Source of the DNA: Flammulina velutipes | Taxonomy: Eukaryota; Basidiomycota; Agaricomycetes; Agaricales; Physalacriaceae | DNA: 64,000 nucleotides | Reading direction: 5' to 3' | Assembly: GCA_011800155.1 (NCBI GenBank) | Contig: CM022375.1 | Coordinates: forward strand, 2,666,001-2,730,000 | Part shown: in pieces, positions 1-11,837 of the stretch | How the letters are laid out: every line of letters starts with the position of its first letter | Position numbering within the stretch: position 1 is the first letter of the stretch | The notes under the pieces: generated by a model | Seen by the model: only the letters and a program-made list of their open reading frames with translations | Database searches by the model: none | What the model was told of the DNA's origin: nothing | Made by a program: the position numbers and the translations under genes

Positions 1-333
1 ATGCAGATTTGAAGGAGTTCCTCGTACTCGATCGAGACGACTTTCGAGAGCGGGGACGAGAGGGCATCGTAGGTTGAGGTAGAGTTGGATAGGAAGCGAT
101 CGAAGACGATGGGGAGGAGGAGTATTGGTGTGAAAATTGAGCGGTGAACAGCCTTCAGAACTTTGACAGCTGAGATGTTGATAGGCGCTGTGCGGGCGGT
201 GTACAGTCGTTCAATAATAGAAATTGAGTAGTCTTGCAGGAGATGCCATCATGATGACAACGAAGCCTTCTCCACCTGTACAAGAATGATAGACGCCCGG
301 ACGGAGATCAAGTGTGGTCGGTTTCGCTTCCAT
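1..333 (-). CDS. Partial gene of unknown function, cut by window edge
   Basis: I do not recognise this protein. An ATG at 333 opens a short first exon starting MEAKPTTLDLRPGVYHSC. After one intron (about 43 nt, GT...CAAG) the frame stays open to the window edge, giving about 95 residues. The second exon reads YSISIIERLYTARTAPINIS, then a hydrophobic stretch (FTPILLLPIVFDRFL) that could be a membrane segment or a buried helix. The 3' end lies outside the window, so length and domains cannot be judged. A decayed copy of the same exon can be traced at about 9795-9925 on the minus strand (the PIxIxAVKV core survives, with a stop before it). Both copies sit just left of related gene-poor tracts. 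The splice is inference from frame continuity. Confidence 0.5.
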
Positions 334-344
334 GTCACAGGTAT

Positions 345-2250
345 TCATAAAGGTTTGTTAGTAAATGTCAACCTCAAATGTAAATAAACATTCCGGCGAG
401 GACTGAGAGCGAAAGCTATAGAGACTGCGAAATTCGTTGGAGAATTGATGTGGCGTAAAGAGAAGTACGGTAGTGCGGTCCGTTCTGCCGGTGCTGCTTG
501 CTCTTCGACCATCATCTCAATTTTCCTATTCTTCCGCTGCGTCACGTCGTTGCGAAAGGACGAATTGTCAGCCATTCACGTCTAAAAGTCACCTGGAAAA
601 TGTAATTTTCATGCGTGGGCACCCTTTTTTCGTAGGTCGCTACATAGCTTACTGGCTATACATTTACTTACCAGAACCTTAGACAACCTCTCTACGCGTT
701 CTCTCGTACTAGACCTCTCAGCGGAGCACGACACGTGTCCGAGAACGAGCCAGGTGTTACTGTCACCAGCCTGGCATCAGACAAGTTCTTTTACCATCCC
801 ACCCTACACCGCTGGTATGATAATGCCTACCTGCCTCGACGGACTCGTACCAGACGACCGATTCTCTCCCTGTCATTACCCGCCGGCGTCGTCGTCCAGA
901 ATTCGCGGACACCCATGTCCTTGGAGACGTATTAAAATCTACTTTTGCCCTTCAGGCCGGCGGAGACGAGGCGCGTGCAATCTGTCAACCCTTCGCCTAC
1001 GCGGTATGGTGAGCTCGCAGTGGGTTGGATGTCTGCCTCTCAAATGGAATATCTGCCTTCCATTGTCGTACGTGGCTCCCCGCAACTGTCTGACAAATTT
1101 CTTACCCTAACTCTAGCTATCGCAACCTCTCTTACACAAATCCAGGAAGCATCCATGGGCCAGCCCCGGTTCCGTCGAGCAGTCCATTCTTCATACCAGA
1201 TATCCTACCCTAGGCCACTCTTCTCTCAGTTTTCGTCCAGGACATGACCGATCGACATCGAATGCTAGCGTCAATGGCACACATATCCTCGTCTCAGCTC
1301 CATCTATTGCGCCGAGACCATCCAATGTTTGCCGCCCATCCTTTCTTGGTCCCGAACGTCCACGTCCTCATCGACCAAAGATAATCAGGCCGACGGGATC
1401 GAGGACGGAGAAGACGATCATCCTGGCATAACAGTGGCATCCTGCACCAAGAGGTTGAGGATCCTAGCATGCGTCTGGCAGGCTGAACGTTTATTCTCTG
1501 GAGGTGTATAATGGGGCCAGGGACAAGGGGAATCCATCGACGCCCATAAAACCGTGCATGCTTGTCAGGATGGAGTAGGGCAAGTTTGGGCAGGTGACTG
1601 AGATAGTCTTCGATACGGCCCTCGCTTCGCTAAACAACTTTTCAATCCCACCGACACACACCCTGTTGGCGTCGACTTCCCGCATCGTGTTTCCCGACGT
1701 CCCAGGCGTCGAAATGCCTTGCCAATCCATGTTGACGAAGGAGGAAGGGGATATTTCAGCTGTCGCATGTCGCCCATGGCTTCGGAGCTGGGTCGTGTGT
1801 TTGGACACGGAAATGCATGGATCGTTGTGGTACTTGATCCTCCTTCGTGGTCGTAAGTCGCCTTTTCGGGATCCAGTAATTTTCTGACCCTAACCCTAGT
1901 TGCACACCCTTTGGTCCTCCTACTATCCTCGCTTATGACACTCTCGCATAGATACCGTCGTCACCTACGTCCACGCTTCATGACCAGCTCGCGTCCATTT
2001 TACCGCTGCCAAACAATATAGTTCGGGAAGCGGGGACGGATAAACAGAGTAGTCTCCGGACTCGCAGGTTTCAGCGAGTGTGTGCGAATAGCAGGCCGGG
2101 GTTTGCTGTGAAGGCTTAAATATTTCTACATATTCTTCCTGCTTTCTTTGTTCAACGTACGTGGCCTTTTCTCCGTTCTGATAGATTTCTTACCTTAATC
2201 CCAGAGCTTCGCAGGCTACAGCGATGGGCATCGGGTGTACCAACCAGTTG
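345..2250 (+). repeat. Gene-poor decayed tract 1 with reused introns
   Basis: No long credible coding frame. The tract is collinear with 9800-11830 and, more weakly, with 54340-55030. Shared landmarks are a CGGTCCG block near 480 followed by a CTTGCTCTTCGACCATC-like stretch, a possible intron at 632-682, and three intron-like segments at 1068-1116, 1853-1899 and 2157-2204. The last three start GTACGTGG or GTAAGTCG and end near TTTCTTACCCTAACYCTAG. The same CGGTCCG, CTTCTACCACC and intron landmarks occur in the 5' regions of the membrane-protein genes at 25.6-27.0 and 43.0-44.4 kb. I read it as a decayed or fast-evolving relative of that 5' region, but no product can be assigned. Confidence 0.45.
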
Positions 2251-2422
2251 TATGCTCAATGTTTCGGTATGTCGAAAGGAAGGTTTGGAATCTTCGAGGG
2301 GGGAGGCTCGGAGGGCGGTTGTCTATAAGTACTTGGTCGATGTAAGTACTGCAAAAGAGTGTATACTACTTATTGATCCTGTATCAGTATATGTATCGTT
2401 GTATCCGCACAATGACATGAGT

Positions 2423-2629
2423 CTAGACGCAAGTGTATGCCCAGAACATCTGACCGGTTGCTCCCTCTTCGAGAAACTTTGCCGTTATCAAAGGGAAGAC
2501 GTGCGCCACCCGCTCGTCTGGGTGCTTGACGCCACTCGCCTCACTATGAATTACAATCTGCACATCAAATCTCTGTAAATCCAAAGACACCAGTAGCTTC
2601 GGATCCAACCCTGCGCTGTTGTCGATCAC
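2423..2629 (-). pseudogene. C-terminal fragment of F-box-like (family 2) gene
   Basis: An isolated stretch of about 68 codons matches the last part of the intact family 2 gene at 21258-22490. It carries LVSLDLQRFDVQIVIH, PDERVAHVFPLITAKFLE and QMFWAYTC where the intact gene has LASLDLQRFNVQVDIR, FPLIMAKFLE and KIFWAYKG. Nothing resembling the N-terminal F-box or the repeat region lies upstream (to the right), so this is a relic rather than a gene. It abuts the 3' end of the broken F-box gene at 2810-4369. Confidence 0.75.
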
Positions 2630-2809
2630 ACTCCATTTTAGTTCTGTACTGTCGACGATGTCGAGGAAGCTTTCCCTATATGGCAGGAGTTACACGGAGG
2701 ACCTTGAAACAATGGAAAGGGATTTTTTTTTGTTACAGCAAGGCGAGGGCAGAGTATACTACGAGATCATTATCTATCTATACTACGAGATACTGGATGA
2801 AAGCTAAAA

Positions 2810-4369
2810 TCATGCTCCGTTTGGGAGCTTACCCACCCGACAAATCCATCTTTGAGACGAAACCGGCTTGGGGGGAGGGCCCACGTACAATCCGGCCAAT
2901 TCTTCGCAGTGGCGGTCCAGCCTCGCCTTCTCCTCCTCCGATAGTACACCCATCAATTTCGGGTGGATGCTCATGCGTAGTCGCAACGGCCTATTCCCTT
3001 CCTTCCTGAGGTCTCCCACAGCCCGTACCAATTCGAACAACCCCTCTGGACATCCATCCATACATAGATTCCCCAAGTTCTGAAGTGTCCCCGGCCGCCA
3101 GTAAGCACCCATCATCTTCTTCAAGCCGATGATCTCGTCGAGGTGAAGATTCCTCAATGATGAGAACTTGGAAAGGAAGTACATGAAGAGCGGCATCCTC
3201 CAATGCCCCATGATATGTTGAAATCCACTGAATTGGAGCGTGTCCTCATAGGCCTTGCGCTCAGCCTCCGACATCTCTTCTCCGGTAGGAGGAAATATTC
3301 CCATATCACATTTTCCCTCAGGCGGGAACATAACATTGTTGAGAGTGAGCTGCTGGATCTGGTGGAGTCCTTATAAAACATTTCCCGCCTCAGGTAATCG
3401 GCTACGCCGGTTGGGGTAACTCGTCTGGATGATAGTACACGTGAGTGTGAGATCAACCAAAGCGGGCATTCTCACAGACTCCATAAACATTTGGGCAATG
3501 TATGAATCGTAATACCCAAATGAAAGGATTTTGAGATTCTTGAAGATGATTGGTCTGGTGCGGCGCTTGCCACCATCTGTAGAACTCCGCTCTATGACGT
3601 CCTCTAATTGGAGGACCACCAACGTATCCCTAGCCGGAAAGAGAATTTCGAGCATTTGGTTTAGTGAAGGCCTTTTGTCTAAGGGTTGCGCAGCGATGCG
3701 AAGGCGACGAAGGCCATGGATGACGGGAATATGCTGCAAGTTGTACGACACGCCGGCGAGGTTGAGGTCGACGAGCGAGGGATATAGACTGCTACCGATG
3801 ACCCGCCTGGACTCTGGTGTGCCTTGGTATTGGAGGATAGACGAGGGGTTCTGGAAATATCCACCGTCATCAAGTGTGAGTGGATGTTTCGGGTCGGCGT
3901 GGGTGAATGAGCGGAGGAGAGGCAGTGGTTCTTTATCGAGACCCGAGAGTATGATCCTTTGGATCGTGCGCGAGTGGGAGTTGGCGATCATCTCAATGGA
4001 CGTGATACGGTGGGTCACCCCTCTGATTATCTGGGCTAAAATGAACGCATCCGTATTGTTGAAGCAGTCTTTTTCCGAGGAGAATGTTAGATTGAAATAG
4101 ATTTTGATGGGCAGCTGCAGACTACGAGAGAGCCTCATGCGGGTGGTTTGGAAGGGGGATCGACCGTATTGGAAGACTGATTTCTCGGTGATGAGGATCG
4201 ACGTCCATAGCATTGGAAATGCCTCGATGACGTCGTTCCAGTGGCGCGAAACCAGACGAAGAGACGGGAGCGTTTGTTTGTACCATTGATTGACGGTACA
4301 GGAATGGGAGAGGTACTGGAATATCTCACAGAGAGTTTCGTTTGCGAGTGCTGAGATTGTCGTCGACAT
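2810..4369 (-). pseudogene. F-box protein gene (family 1) broken by in-frame stop
   Basis: F-box proteins recruit substrates to SCF ubiquitin ligases. The N-terminus reads MSTTISALANETLCEIFQYL, an F-box, then LPSLRLVSRHWNDVIEAFPMLWTSI, and a long leucine-rich region typical of this Agaricomycete family (other copies here are 501-517 residues). After 332 codons a TAA stop at 3371-3373 interrupts the frame. The same frame then continues with HQIQQLTLNNVMFPPEG and the usual C-terminal half to 2810. Residues just before the stop match the paralogues poorly, which suggests a pair of small indels there. No intron with a compatible phase removes the stop. It is the tandem neighbour of the intact copy at 5624-7174. 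A truncated F-box protein could still be made; loss of full function is inference. Confidence 0.8.
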
Positions 4370-4422
4370 CGTAGTTCCTGCGGATTATTAGCAAGTGAAA
4401 TTATGAGTCGAAGACGGTACAC

Positions 4423-5623
4423 ACGAATAGCGGGTGGCGATGACTTGGTGGTTCGATGTTAGTTTGCCCATCGCTATAAGTAGGGCGTCCAACTTCCAGC
4501 CATTGTACTTCCACAAACCGGGCATTAAACAATTTCCTCTCGAAAGGGGTGTGAGTACAACGAACGAGAGTGAGGATTTGATATTTCGATTTCTAAGATT
4601 GTGATTCGCAGGGGTACAGTAGTCAAAGGGAATAATCCAGGAGGCGGAACGATGGCTACAAAACCGTTGTCGCTTTTAGACCACCGGATATGGAATCCTG
4701 TTCGTCGAGGTAAGGAATCTTCCAAACAGCATAAAAAGCAACGCACCGCAGAATCCTGGGTCCTCCAGCCGAGCCACTTGTCTAGAAAGACCAGACACCA
4801 GTCCCGATCGTTGAGCCACTGATCACGTTCTCTGTACGCTCGGCGCCATTGTTTGGATGTGTTCAAAGAAAAATCTCGGGGTGTAGGTGCTCGTAACGTT
4901 GGGTTCGCCGTCGCACCTGATTATGGTAGCCTGTTCAATGTCGTCGGCATCGTGATGACCTGGCAAATGCTGGTGAGAAATCTTCTAGCGTGAAAAAAAA
5001 AAACGCACTGCAGAACAATGGCAGTCTTCAACGAGCTCTTCCCAACTTCCAGCGTGCGCGCACCATAAGAAAGAGAAAGCAAGCCCGTTTCTTTGAGTGA
5101 AAGCGACACGCTAAGTGTGATGGTCGACGAGAGCATGGTTGCAAGATTTGCCGGTGTTTGCCATCAACGGCCTATGCCGACTGTGGCGCAGGAGGCTTAG
5201 AAGAGAATCCAATCAATGATACTGTCATCATTTCTCATACTAGCAGACACAGTTGGATACTGCAAACCTCGAATGCTCGTGGTCGTGGATAAAATAAATC
5301 GGTTCTGGTATAGCAAGGGCGAAGGTCGAGAGGTAGCTCTGAGCGAGATGAGTTCTAACAGGGGGCGATACATGGCAGTGACGAATATAGATCACACAGA
5401 CCTTTGTTCCGGATGGTTTCCAGATCCAGGAGATTCTTAGGCAGTATACAAAGAACTCTCAGAGAATTGTCGGAATACATGTGCAAGGCTAAATTTTCCA
5501 TTTGTTACTAGAGCACTCAACACCTATGCTTCCACATGCTCGATTAAATTCCTAATGAAAAAGCATTCATCTCCATTGAAGCTGGTGCCCGGTGGAAAGC
5601 CCCAAATCCCATTCATTTTGATC
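4423..5623. other. Intergenic; F-box upstream region and short repeat
   Basis: Bases 4465-4560 match the segments upstream of the F-box genes at 7174 and 15099 (CTATAAGTAG, then further similar sequence), so they are probably a shared promoter and 5' leader. An open frame of 113 codons on the minus strand (4525-4866) overlaps this segment and has no recognisable domain; I do not count it as a gene. A 19-base word (5154-5172) followed by TGTGGCGC is shared with 22949-22981. Nothing else recognised. Confidence 0.4.
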
Positions 5624-7174
5624 TCAGAGCAAGCTCAGCTGACAATCCCAGTTCAGAGGCGGATCTGGTTTGCATGTCTTGCCTGTGTACAGCTCAGTCA
5701 ATGCTCTGAAGTGGGGGTACAACCTCATCTTCTCCTCTTCCGACATTTGACTCTTCAATTTCTCGCTGAAGCTTATGCGCAGCGGCAACGGCCTATTTCC
5801 TTCCTTCCTAAGGTCTCCCACAGCCCGCGCCAACTCATACACCCCCTCCGGACATCCATCCAGATGTAGCCTCTGCAACCTCGGAAGTGTCCCCCGGACC
5901 CAATGAGTGCTCATCGTCTTCGTCAAGCCAACGGTATCATAGAGGTGAAGATTCCTCAAGAATCTGAACTTGGTGAGGAAGTACATGAACAGTGGTATCT
6001 TCCAGTGTCCAGAACTCTGCGTGAACCCATGGAATTTGACCATCTCCACGAAGGACGCGTGTTCAGCGTCCGACATCTCGTGCCCGCGATGAGGAGCTAT
6101 TCCGACGTTATATATTCCCTCGGGCGGGAACATAACATTGATGAGAGTGAGGCTCTTTATTTGGCTGAGCGGGAAATATCGGGTCAGAATAAGAGGGATA
6201 CAGATATGCTGATCTGTGTAACACGGCGTGAGGGTAAACGTGAGGGTTAGGTTTACCAAAGCTGGTAGTCTCACGGACTCCAGAAACATTTTGGCAATGT
6301 AAGCGTCATGATACCCCAGTGAAAAGAGTTTCAGTTTTTTGAAGATGATCGGTTTGCTGCGGGAGCTAGTATCTGTGGGAGTCTTGTTTATGACGTCCTC
6401 TAGTAGGAGGATCTCCAACGTATCCTTAGCCGGCCAGAGGATGTCGAGCATCTGGTTTATTGAAGGCCTTTGATGCGAGGGTTGCGCCACAATTCGCAAG
6501 CGACGGATACCGTGCATGATGGAGAGATGTTCTATGTTGTACGACACACCTGAGAGGTGGATGTCGGTAAGAGAGGGATATAGATCTCTCCCCCACTCCG
6601 TGATGACCCGCCTGGTCTCCGGTCTACCTTGGTATTGAAGGATAGACGAGGGGTTTTGGAAATAACCGTCGTCATCAAGCTTGGGATGAGTATTCTGGTC
6701 GATGTGGACGAATCTGTGAAGGAGAGGCATATGCGTGTTATTGAGACTCGAGAGTATCATCATTTGGATTGTGCGCGAGTAGGAATTGGCGCGCAAATCG
6801 ATGCAGGTGACGCGGGGTGCCACCACCCGGATCATGTGGCCCAAAATGATCGCATCCGAATTATTGAAGCAGTTTATTTGAGGGGAGATTTGGAGGTTGA
6901 TGAAGATTTTGAGAGGCAGTTCCAGACTACGAGAGAGCCTCAAGCGGGTAGACTGGAAGGGAGATTGACGAAATTGGTTTGCTGATTTTTCGGTGATGAG
7001 GATCGACGTCCATAGCATTGGTAGCGTCTCCATCACATCGTTCCAGTGGCGCGAAACGAGACGGATAGACGGGAGCGTTTGTTTGTACCATTCATCGACT
7101 GTAAGGGGATCTGAGAGGTACTGGAATATCTCACAGAGAGTTTCGTTCGCGAGTGCTGAGATTGTCGTCGGCAT
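5624..7174 (-). CDS. F-box protein, family 1 (intact copy)
   Basis: Single uninterrupted frame of 516 codons. The F-box is at residues 1-50 (ALANETLCEIFQYLSD, then SIRLVSRHWNDVMETLPMLW), followed by a divergent leucine-rich region with conserved landmarks: DDGYFQNPSSILQYQG near 160, RPSINQMLDILWPAKDTLEIL near 245, and GCPEGVYELARAVGDLRKEG near the end. Family knowledge: such proteins bind Skp1 through the F-box and targets through the C-terminal part; the target is unknown. The ATG at 7174 is chosen because every copy starts M(P/S)TTI. It lies tandem to the broken copy at 2810-4369 and shares about 100 bases of upstream sequence with it. Confidence 0.85.
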   Translation of the reverse strand: MPTTISALANETLCEIFQYLSDPLTVDEWYKQTLPSIRLVSRHWNDVMETLPMLWTSILITEKSANQFRQSPFQSTRLRLSRSLELPLKIFINLQISPQINCFNNSDAIILGHMIRVVAPRVTCIDLRANSYSRTIQMMILSSLNNTHMPLLHRFVHIDQNTHPKLDDDGYFQNPSSILQYQGRPETRRVITEWGRDLYPSLTDIHLSGVSYNIEHLSIMHGIRRLRIVAQPSHQRPSINQMLDILWPAKDTLEILLLEDVINKTPTDTSSRSKPIIFKKLKLFSLGYHDAYIAKMFLESVRLPALVNLTLTFTLTPCYTDQHICIPLILTRYFPLSQIKSLTLINVMFPPEGIYNVGIAPHRGHEMSDAEHASFVEMVKFHGFTQSSGHWKIPLFMYFLTKFRFLRNLHLYDTVGLTKTMSTHWVRGTLPRLQRLHLDGCPEGVYELARAVGDLRKEGNRPLPLRISFSEKLKSQMSEEEKMRLYPHFRALTELYTGKTCKPDPPLNWDCQLSLL

Positions 7175-7522
7175 TGTAGAAGTTCCTGCTGATTATTAAT
7201 AACTGAGGCCATAGTCAAGACTCAAAGACGGTACCCACAATTTGGGGCGGGGGATGAGTTGAAGGTTCAATATTTCGTCGCTATAAGTAGTGCATCCCTC
7301 CTTCAGCCATTGTACATCCACAAATCAAACAATAAACAATTTCGCTCGGCAAAAGTGTGTGGGTACAATGAACGAACCATTTCGGGATTCGGCCCGGCGA
7401 AATGAAAGAGATGTGGCTTTAGTACTTATTTTGGTAGGGCAGTCAAGAACTCACGAAGAATCATAGGAAAGCGATGGTGACATTGTAAATTGAGCTACTC
7501 TGGAGAGAAAGTTATGAACTTA

Positions 7523-9752
7523 TTATTCGTAGATGTTCATCCAAAATCTCGCAAACTGCGAAAAGTTCTCGAAGAGAAATGTAACTAATGATACAGTAGA
7601 GAATGGGGCAGGAGGTTTCTTTGCCTCCCGGGCCTGGGCGACATAAAAGGCAGCAACTACTATTTTGTCAGTTGGAATTGGCCCTTCCCAAAACCTGGCA
7701 AAGTACGTCGTGAGCATGCGTTCCCGTACCATGTCCCGTAGTGTCGAAGGAATATCCATCCGCTTGAGCCATATCTCCTTGTGAAATTCTATGTGTGGTG
7801 TAGTTCCATCTTTGAAGATTGATACTAGGTCCACCCGGTTTTCACCCGCAGCTCGACTGAAAAGCGACCACCACATCCATGTAGGGGCTTCAAACTCGAC
7901 TGAAAGGTCAGCGCGCTCGCCAATGAAACGGAAAACTAGAGCAGGGGGTATATCGCGTGCATTCCCATCCTCTGAGTGCAAGATGGAGTGACGCCGGAAG
8001 GTGGCGTTGATGAGCACGGTACTATACGCTTGGCAATCCTTCAGTTCTGCCTGTCCCAGAGGATTCGGAAGGTCAAGAAAAAGCATGAAGGTCGCCATCA
8101 GGAAACGACTGCGCATGAGACGTTCGAAGACTCTCTCGTCTTCTGCTACAAGTAATTCGCCAGCACGAATGCGCGAACATATGTTCTGCCACTGTTGGAT
8201 GAGAACGTCCCCGAGTGGGGTCCGTACAGAATTATCCCGCTGGAATGGATTGCTCACTGACCCCACAGCCTCCGCGATGATGGCTTTCGCGGACATGTCC
8301 GGGGTGGTTTGGGTAAGCCAAACCAAGGCGCCTGAGATTCCGAGAGGCCGACCCCACTTGTCCGCTTGGTCGGCGCGCGCCCGCTCGACCTCTCTCAGGG
8401 ATCGGAACCAGCCACCGGTGAATCCTTCAACCTGCTTATCCATCCATTCCGGTCCCAAGTCTCTGAGGTCATCGTGTGTTGCGACATTCAGATGTTCCAG
8501 AAGAGTGAGGAAATAGAGCCAAGGAAGCAGGAACAGAGCTTGTGTGGCACGATATAGGGTATTTAAGATCTCGGACAGTGGGGTGCGGTAGGGACATTGA
8601 TGGAAGATGACGGGGAGGAAGTTGGTGATGACGTATGTGGCGCAGAGGAAGCCGGCGATGACAGCGATAATGCACGCGAGGGCGTTGTTGAGAGGAAGGA
8701 GGAATACGACGAGACCAGACATGAAGAGGAAGAGGGAAACATGGAGAATGGTTGGTAGGAGGCTGATGATGAGGCGAACCCGCCATTTCTCGAGGCCGCC
8801 GTATCGGAGCTGGCGTGTGAGCGCACGGGTACGTGCGGAACCGGGGATGAAGGAGGAGTATTGGCGGAGCCATTGTTTTGCAATGACAGCGAGGAGCGCG
8901 GTAGACAGGCTGAGGGCGAGACTAACGAACCAGAGGCTGTTAACCCATAGATCAGTGCGAGATGCGGTAAATGAAGCGTCGGCGGGAGGAATGGATGCAA
9001 AGGAGGTGCCGTTTTCCTGCGCGCGTTGGAGGGAAATCATTTCACGGAGTAGGGAGTTTGATAGATCTGTTTTGTCCGGGGAGAGGGATTGCGATGTTTG
9101 CGCGACGAATGTCGTTAAAACGGCAGAAAAGAGACCAGCCTAGATGGAGGTTAGTTGGATGCTGAAGGATTCAATCAAGTACGCACGAAGACTAGAAGGA
9201 TATCCAAGTTATCGCCAGCTTCAATAATCATGTCGTTGTCGAAAAGCTGACACTCGTCGTTGTAGACGTGCCAAACCCGTGCATCAGATTCGGTTTCCTT
9301 GTAGGTTGGATCTTCGGGGTATTTCTGTTTGTAGTTCATAGGTGCTGAATATTATAGTAAAACATGCGTTGACCGCACCGCGCGGGTCACTTACCTCCTT
9401 GAACGGGTTGACTGCGATGTTGGTCGGTGTGTAGACCGAATCGTTTGTGAGGGAAGCGAGTGTGCTGGCTGTCAGCAGAAGGCTCCGGCTGAATCTGTGA
9501 TTCCACTGGATTGTCCATCGCTCCCGGTGGCGGTACGCCGGAGGACATACCCGAGGATTCAGGCGGGAGACGGGGAGAGTCACGGTTGTGCGGCATGGAC
9601 TGCGAGTTGCGAGCGACGAGTTCGATTTCATCTTGTCCCGCAAAATCTTGAACCGAAGGCTGTCTGCCGTTTTCGAGGGTGGAAGCCCACTTGAAAGCAC
9701 TTGAGCGAGAAGACGTTCGAGAACGAGAATGAGAACTAGAACGAGAGGCCAT
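7523..9752 (-). CDS. DUF6535 domain membrane protein
   Basis: Three exons. Exon 1 starts at 9752 with a Ser/Arg-rich disordered head (about 120 residues). Exon 2 (about 9349-9187) encodes PMNYKQKYPEDPTYKETESD, ...DNDMIIEAGDNLDILLVF. Exon 3 resumes AGLFSAVLTTFVAQTSQSL and runs to the stop at 7523. The DUF6535 signature is clear: DILLVFAGLFSAVLTTF, WFVSLALSLSTALLAVIAKQ, then RQYSSF. These are followed by two more hydrophobic segments (LLPTILHVSLFLFMSGLVVF and ACIIAVIAGFLCATYVI) and YRTPLSEI. The cytosolic C-terminal third is unannotated. The family is expanded in Agaricomycetes and its function is unknown. Exon joins at about 9387/9349 and 9187/9140 restore frame; they are inferred from GTAAGT...CAG and GTGCGT...TAG borders. 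Confidence 0.85.
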
Positions 9753-9794
9753 TGGTATTGTTAGCGAGCAAGCAGGGTGGTATTGGAGAGAAGG

Positions 9795-11830
9795 AAAGGT
9801 ATAGTCGTCGACACGTGGCTGAGCGGGCGTCTGAACCTTGACAGCCAGTATAGTGATAGGCGCCGGATGTCAACGAGGCTGCGTGGACATTCTATAATTG
9901 AAACTGAACAGAGCGAAGCTTCTCACGCTCACATCAAGTACTCCGTTCGAACGAATACTGATAATGGTCTATTGAATCATTAGTTTTGGTTGAAATTTCG
10001 CTGAGTTTCCAGCCAATTGTTGTTACAAGGGTACCTTTGTGAAAGCTCTCGAGGCTTATTCGAATTGGACGTTTGTTGTGGTGGGCACTGGGCGCATATC
10101 GAAATGCGGCAGTACGGTCCGAGGATCGGCAGTACGGACCGGCTTGTCGGGGCGCACGACGCGTCTTACTCCTCGACCACCACCATCCTCTTTTTTCTTA
10201 CTTGCTTCGTTGCTGCTGGACTGCCGTTTCGCTTTCAAAAGGCCTTGAAAACTGGAATCTGCTAAGAGCTTCGCGTAAATGGGTTTTTTTTTCGTACGTC
10301 GTCGTCTTGCTGGTTGCACATTTACTTACTCGAAGCTTAGAACTTCTCTGTCCCTCACACTCTTTGCGAATAGCGCGATTTGGCGCGCATACGGGATGAA
10401 TTAGCCGTCATTGGACGATGTAGCTCATGCCGCCACGCGTATTATGGGAGAACGACGCGCGGCACCTCCAGCACCGAAGCCCATTCTACCATCCTCTGCT
10501 TGTCATTCACTTTAAGACGCACTCATGCCAGACGAACGATCTCCCTCGTCGACTATCGACCGCAGGATTTGCTCTTCAACCATGAGGTCGAATCTACGCC
10601 TTTCGTGGGCTTTCAGTAAAAGATTCCCTTTGGCTGTCTCTTGTGTAATCCCTTTCATTGTTGCACTTCTATGGCCTGTACGTGGTTCCTTCTGTTATTC
10701 TGAAATTTTCTTACTGTATCGCAGCCACGACCCGTTACTATTCGAGCGCACATCCAGGGAGCATCGTAGACCATTCCTTCATGGTCTCGTAGCGTCGGCA
10801 GAGTCTATCCATCCGTCCTACCGCACTCCTCGCACTCTTTTTTTCGCAGCATAATCGACACCGATAAAGATACACTCTCGCCTACTACCGCCCTGTCCCA
10901 CTTCCTTTGGCCATTTCTCTTGGAAATCCCGTTCTCCGTATGTTTACGACCACATCCATCCCGATTCGATGAGGCAGAGTCGCAACCCACATCTCGGTGG
11001 GATCTGACATCGCAGACGGGACGCTGCAAGGTGGAGGGGTGAGGTCGAGGATCTTGGCAGACATATATAGGTTCAGGATGGTAGAAGGTTGAGTCGTCCA
11101 GAAGGGGCTGTGCAGACACGAAGGACTCGGCCACTGGCGTCTTTGGAGGCGTCGTGCGTTGGATAGAACACCACGGATTCCCACTCCTTCGTCCTCGTAC
11201 GTCGCTTGCCTTCGACCTCGCAAATTTCTTACCCTAACCCTAGGTGTATGTTCTAGACGAATCACCGTCGCTCATTCCCATTCGCGCGCACATATAGTGA
11301 ACCTGCGCACTCTCGAGGCGGATTTGTCGAACCCTCCAAGCTTGTGCCCCCTCGTCCTCGTCGCCAATGACGCGTACATTCCCGTTCCCTTCATCCTTCA
11401 TCCTCCGGAATTCGATCCTACGCATGTTGTCTCCCCGTCTATTTGGTGGACCCCTGTGTAAACTGAGAGGGATCGATGGACCGTACTTCTACCAAATCAC
11501 GACGATGTCCCACCGCGTAGCTGGGAATCTACGATCGGACGTTCAACGTCGATATGGAGTGGGAAGTGTGTCGGGCGACGATGACGATGCGTTTAATTGA
11601 ACGAAGGAAGAGCGGTCTGGCGCTCAAGCACTAGTCATTCCTCGTATTCCGCACCCGTCGGGGTCTACTCCCTCTCCGCCCACAGTTCTGTTGATCTGCG
11701 TGACGAGGCCGAGTATCCCCTCGCAGGTGGACAACGCGTTCCCTTCGGTCTGCACACATATCGACCTACGTGGACGCGCTTTTCGTATCTTGTAAAGTCT
11801 GTATTTTACATGTTTATGTGATGATGATGA
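9795..11830 (+). repeat. Gene-poor decayed tract 2 with reused introns
   Basis: Collinear with 150-2250. On the minus strand, 9795-9925 keeps a decayed exon of the unknown gene found at the left window edge. Then follow, on the plus strand, the CGGTCCG block (about 10112), the TCCTCGACCACCACCATCC stretch, and intron-like segments at 10294-10340, 10678-10724 and 11197-11243. A possible two-exon reading frame starts at about 10525 (MPDERSPSS), has one hydrophobic stretch (FPLAVSCVIPFIVALLW), is spliced at 10678-10724 and ends soon after; it gives only about 65 residues and is unsupported by homology. No other coding content recognised. Confidence 0.45.
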
Positions 11831-11837
11831 TGATGAT
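11820..11837. repeat. (GAT)n microsatellite
   Basis: Six consecutive GAT units at the right end of decayed tract 2. Confidence 0.9.

Noticed and set aside
11220..11243. Telomere-like TTACCCTAACCCTAG
   Set aside because: Only about two repeat units, always at the 3' end of an intron-like segment; explained by branch-site and acceptor sequence, not by a telomere or chromosome end.
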